A DNA stretch of 64,000 nucleotides, taken from NCBI GenBank assembly GCA_902556065.1, contig CACDUV010000002.1, positions 1 to 64,000 on the forward strand, written 5' to 3'. Below are positions 62,544 to 64,000 of the stretch, piece by piece (within the stretch, counting starts at the first letter, position 1; each line of letters starts with the position of its first letter). The DNA is from an uncultured Pelagibacteraceae bacterium. GTDB taxonomy: Bacteria > Pseudomonadota > Alphaproteobacteria > Pelagibacterales > Pelagibacteraceae. The translations under genes and the position numbers were made by a program. Under the pieces are notes generated by a model that did no database searches, was not told the DNA's origin, and was given only the letters and a program-made list of their open reading frames with translations.

Positions 62544-64000
62544 TAAATCGATCTCTCTGTAGATGTAACACTAAATGCCTCTATTGTGTCGTTTTTTTGG
62601 AAATCCATATAATCTTTAACAGCAATTCCACATTCTTGACCATGACTGACCTGTTTTACTTGGTTTTTTTCTCGGAAAATTGTTGAAACTTTTCCTGTGT
62701 AAATAATTGCACCATCTCTAATAATTCTTACATCAGAATTACTATTTATTTCACCTTCTGTAATTTTCGATCCAGCAACTTTTCCAGCACCTGAAACTTT
62801 AAATATCTCAAGAATTTGTGCAATTCCAGTTATTGTCTCTTGAACGTCTGGAGATAATAATCCAGACATTTTTTTCTTAACATAATCCAGAACCTCATAA
62901 ATTATATTATAAGAAGAGATTTTTATTTTTTCATTTTCAGCAAGTTTTTTAGCCTCTTTGCTAGGTTTAACATTAAAGGCTATAAGAACTGCGTTAGATG
63001 CCTTCGCTAATGTAACATCAGTTTCGGTTACCATTCCAATATCTGCTAAAATTATTTTTGGTTTCACTTCTTCATGTTTAATTTGAGCAATTGCATTTTT
63101 GATAGCCTCTGAAGATCCTTGTACGTCTGATTTTATAATTAAATTCAATTCTTCAGAAGATTTATCTGAAAAAGCAGAATCTTGTGTCGCAAAAGTTAAT
63201 GGGTTCTTTCCATCTTTGCTCTCTTGAGCTCTATTTTCACTCAAAGTTTTAGCTTCTTTTTCAGTGTCTAAAACAATAAAATCATCTCCAGCTTTAGCAG
63301 CACCATTTATACCTAAAACTTCTACAGGAGTTGACGGTGGAGCCTCACTAATGTTTTGACTTTTATCATTAATAATTGCTCTAACCTTTCCCCATTTTAA
63401 ACCACTTACAAAAAAGTCACCCTTTTTAAGAGTACCTGTTGTCACAATAATATTTGCAACCGGTCCTCTTCCAACATCTATTTTTGACTCTAATACGATC
63501 CCTGTAGCTTTAGATTCATAATCAGTCTTAAGATCTAAAATTTCAGCTTGTAAAATAATAGACTCAACTAACTTATCTAAATTTTGTTTAGTTTTTGTAG
63601 AAACCTCAACCATCAAGGTATCTCCAGACAGGTCTTCTGCTATCAATTCATGTTCAAGTAATTGGTTTTTAATTTTCTGTGGATCAGCTTCAGGAAGATC
63701 ACACTTATTTATCGCAACTACGATTGGAACATTCGCAGCTTTTGCATGTTTTATCGACTCAACTGTTTGTGGCTTTACTCCATCATCAGCTGCAACAACC
63801 AAAACAACTACATCTGTTAATTTTGATCCTCTAGCTCTCATTTCAGTAAAAGCTGCGTGGCCTGGAGTATCTATAAAAGTTAATTTATTATTTTGACTTT
63901 CAATTTGGTATGCTCCTATATGCTGAGTAATTCCACCAAACTCTCCTGAAACAACATTTGCACTTCTCAAAACATCTAAAACAGAAGTTTTACCATGATC
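62543..64000 (-). CDS. infB: translation initiation factor IF-2 (partial, N-terminus beyond window)
   Basis: 486 codons are visible and the frame is open to base 64000, where it starts DHGKTSVLDVLRS, the P-loop of the G domain. The track's start at 63970 is only an internal TTG. Further motifs are GGITQHIGAYQ, DTPGHAAFTEMRARG and NKCDLPEA. Domains after G: beta barrel II, the alpha/beta domain III, and C2, which binds fMet-tRNA. The N-terminal domain is outside. IF-2 delivers initiator tRNA to the 30S subunit. Confidence 0.97.
   Translation of the reverse strand, partial: DHGKTSVLDVLRSANVVSGEFGGITQHIGAYQIESQNNKLTFIDTPGHAAFTEMRARGSKLTDVVVLVVAADDGVKPQTVESIKHAKAANVPIVVAINKCDLPEADPQKIKNQLLEHELIAEDLSGDTLMVEVSTKTKQNLDKLVESIILQAEILDLKTDYESKATGIVLESKIDVGRGPVANIIVTTGTLKKGDFFVSGLKWGKVRAIINDKSQNISEAPPSTPVEVLGINGAAKAGDDFIVLDTEKEAKTLSENRAQESKDGKNPLTFATQDSAFSDKSSEELNLIIKSDVQGSSEAIKNAIAQIKHEEVKPKIILADIGMVTETDVTLAKASNAVLIAFNVKPSKEAKKLAENEKIKISSYNIIYEVLDYVKKKMSGLLSPDVQETITGIAQILEIFKVSGAGKVAGSKITEGEINSNSDVRIIRDGAIIYTGKVSTIFREKNQVKQVSHGQECGIAVKDYMDFQKNDTIEAFSVTSTERSI

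Overview
The window looks like a stretch of core chromosome from a SAR11 alphaproteobacterium (Candidatus Pelagibacter or a close relative). The DNA is very AT-rich, intergenic gaps are mostly a few bases or absent, and many genes overlap as TAATG, ATGA or GTGA. The markers are alphaproteobacterial: Irr-type Fur regulator, fabA-fabB-fabI, coq7/ubiE/ubiB, CarD, a HIG1-domain protein, a TAXI-type TRAP transporter, and an argH-lptM-lysA order. This assignment is from gene content and style, not from a database search. I see no phage, insertion sequence or CRISPR array.

Layout. 1-1.6 kb (+) is the edge of a surface-polysaccharide region: a broken nucleotidyltransferase and a WavE-family LPS gene. 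1.6-11.2 kb (-) is a translation operon read as glycosyltransferase, thrS, infC, rpmI, rplT, pheS, pheT, lepA. 11.2-18 kb holds an alpha/beta hydrolase (+) and glutamate synthase gltD-gltB (-), with gltB split by a frameshift. 18-24 kb holds uppP, an EamA exporter, and pyruvate dehydrogenase E1 and E2, both carrying a lipoyl domain. 24.2-31.5 kb holds tRNA-Arg, a tiny membrane ORF, a thioesterase, a TRAP transporter, an aminotransferase and acetoacetate-CoA ligase. 31.6-35.9 kb holds a SUV3-like helicase, a TerB-like protein, ferredoxin and CarD, followed by a 32-residue lysine-rich protein missing from the ORF track.

36-45 kb holds an acyl-CoA ligase behind tRNA-Leu, a DedA-like/dsbB/coq7 run, an HNH protein, an esterase, a HIG1 protein, a TlpA-like thioredoxin, then argH-lptM-lysA-plsC. 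45-49 kb (-) is mutM, rpsT, dnaA, dnaN. 49-54.2 kb (+) is ubiE, ubiB, coaBC, dut, a ThiF-like enzyme and an SH3 protein. 54.2-57.1 kb (-) is rubrerythrin, a cysteine-rich Fe-S protein and DUF3501, with the irr regulator beside them. 57.2-59.7 kb (+) is the unsaturated fatty acid set fabA-fabB-fabI. 59.8-64 kb (-) is infB (cut by the window end), rbfA, rpsO, pnp.

The best second-look items are: paired Irr-box (ICE)-like operators at irr and the rubrerythrin promoter; a pentanucleotide-repeat leader with an overlapping upstream ORF in front of pnp; a homodimeric AceE with a fused N-terminal lipoyl domain; the lysine-rich micro-protein with its own Shine-Dalgarno and terminator; a membrane micro-ORF behind tRNA-Arg; a predicted leaderless rpsT promoter; and two frameshifts that are both repaired by adding one base to an A/T homopolymer. 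I found no convincing entirely new multi-gene system; the rubrerythrin/Fe-S/DUF3501 set is the nearest to an uncharacterised one.
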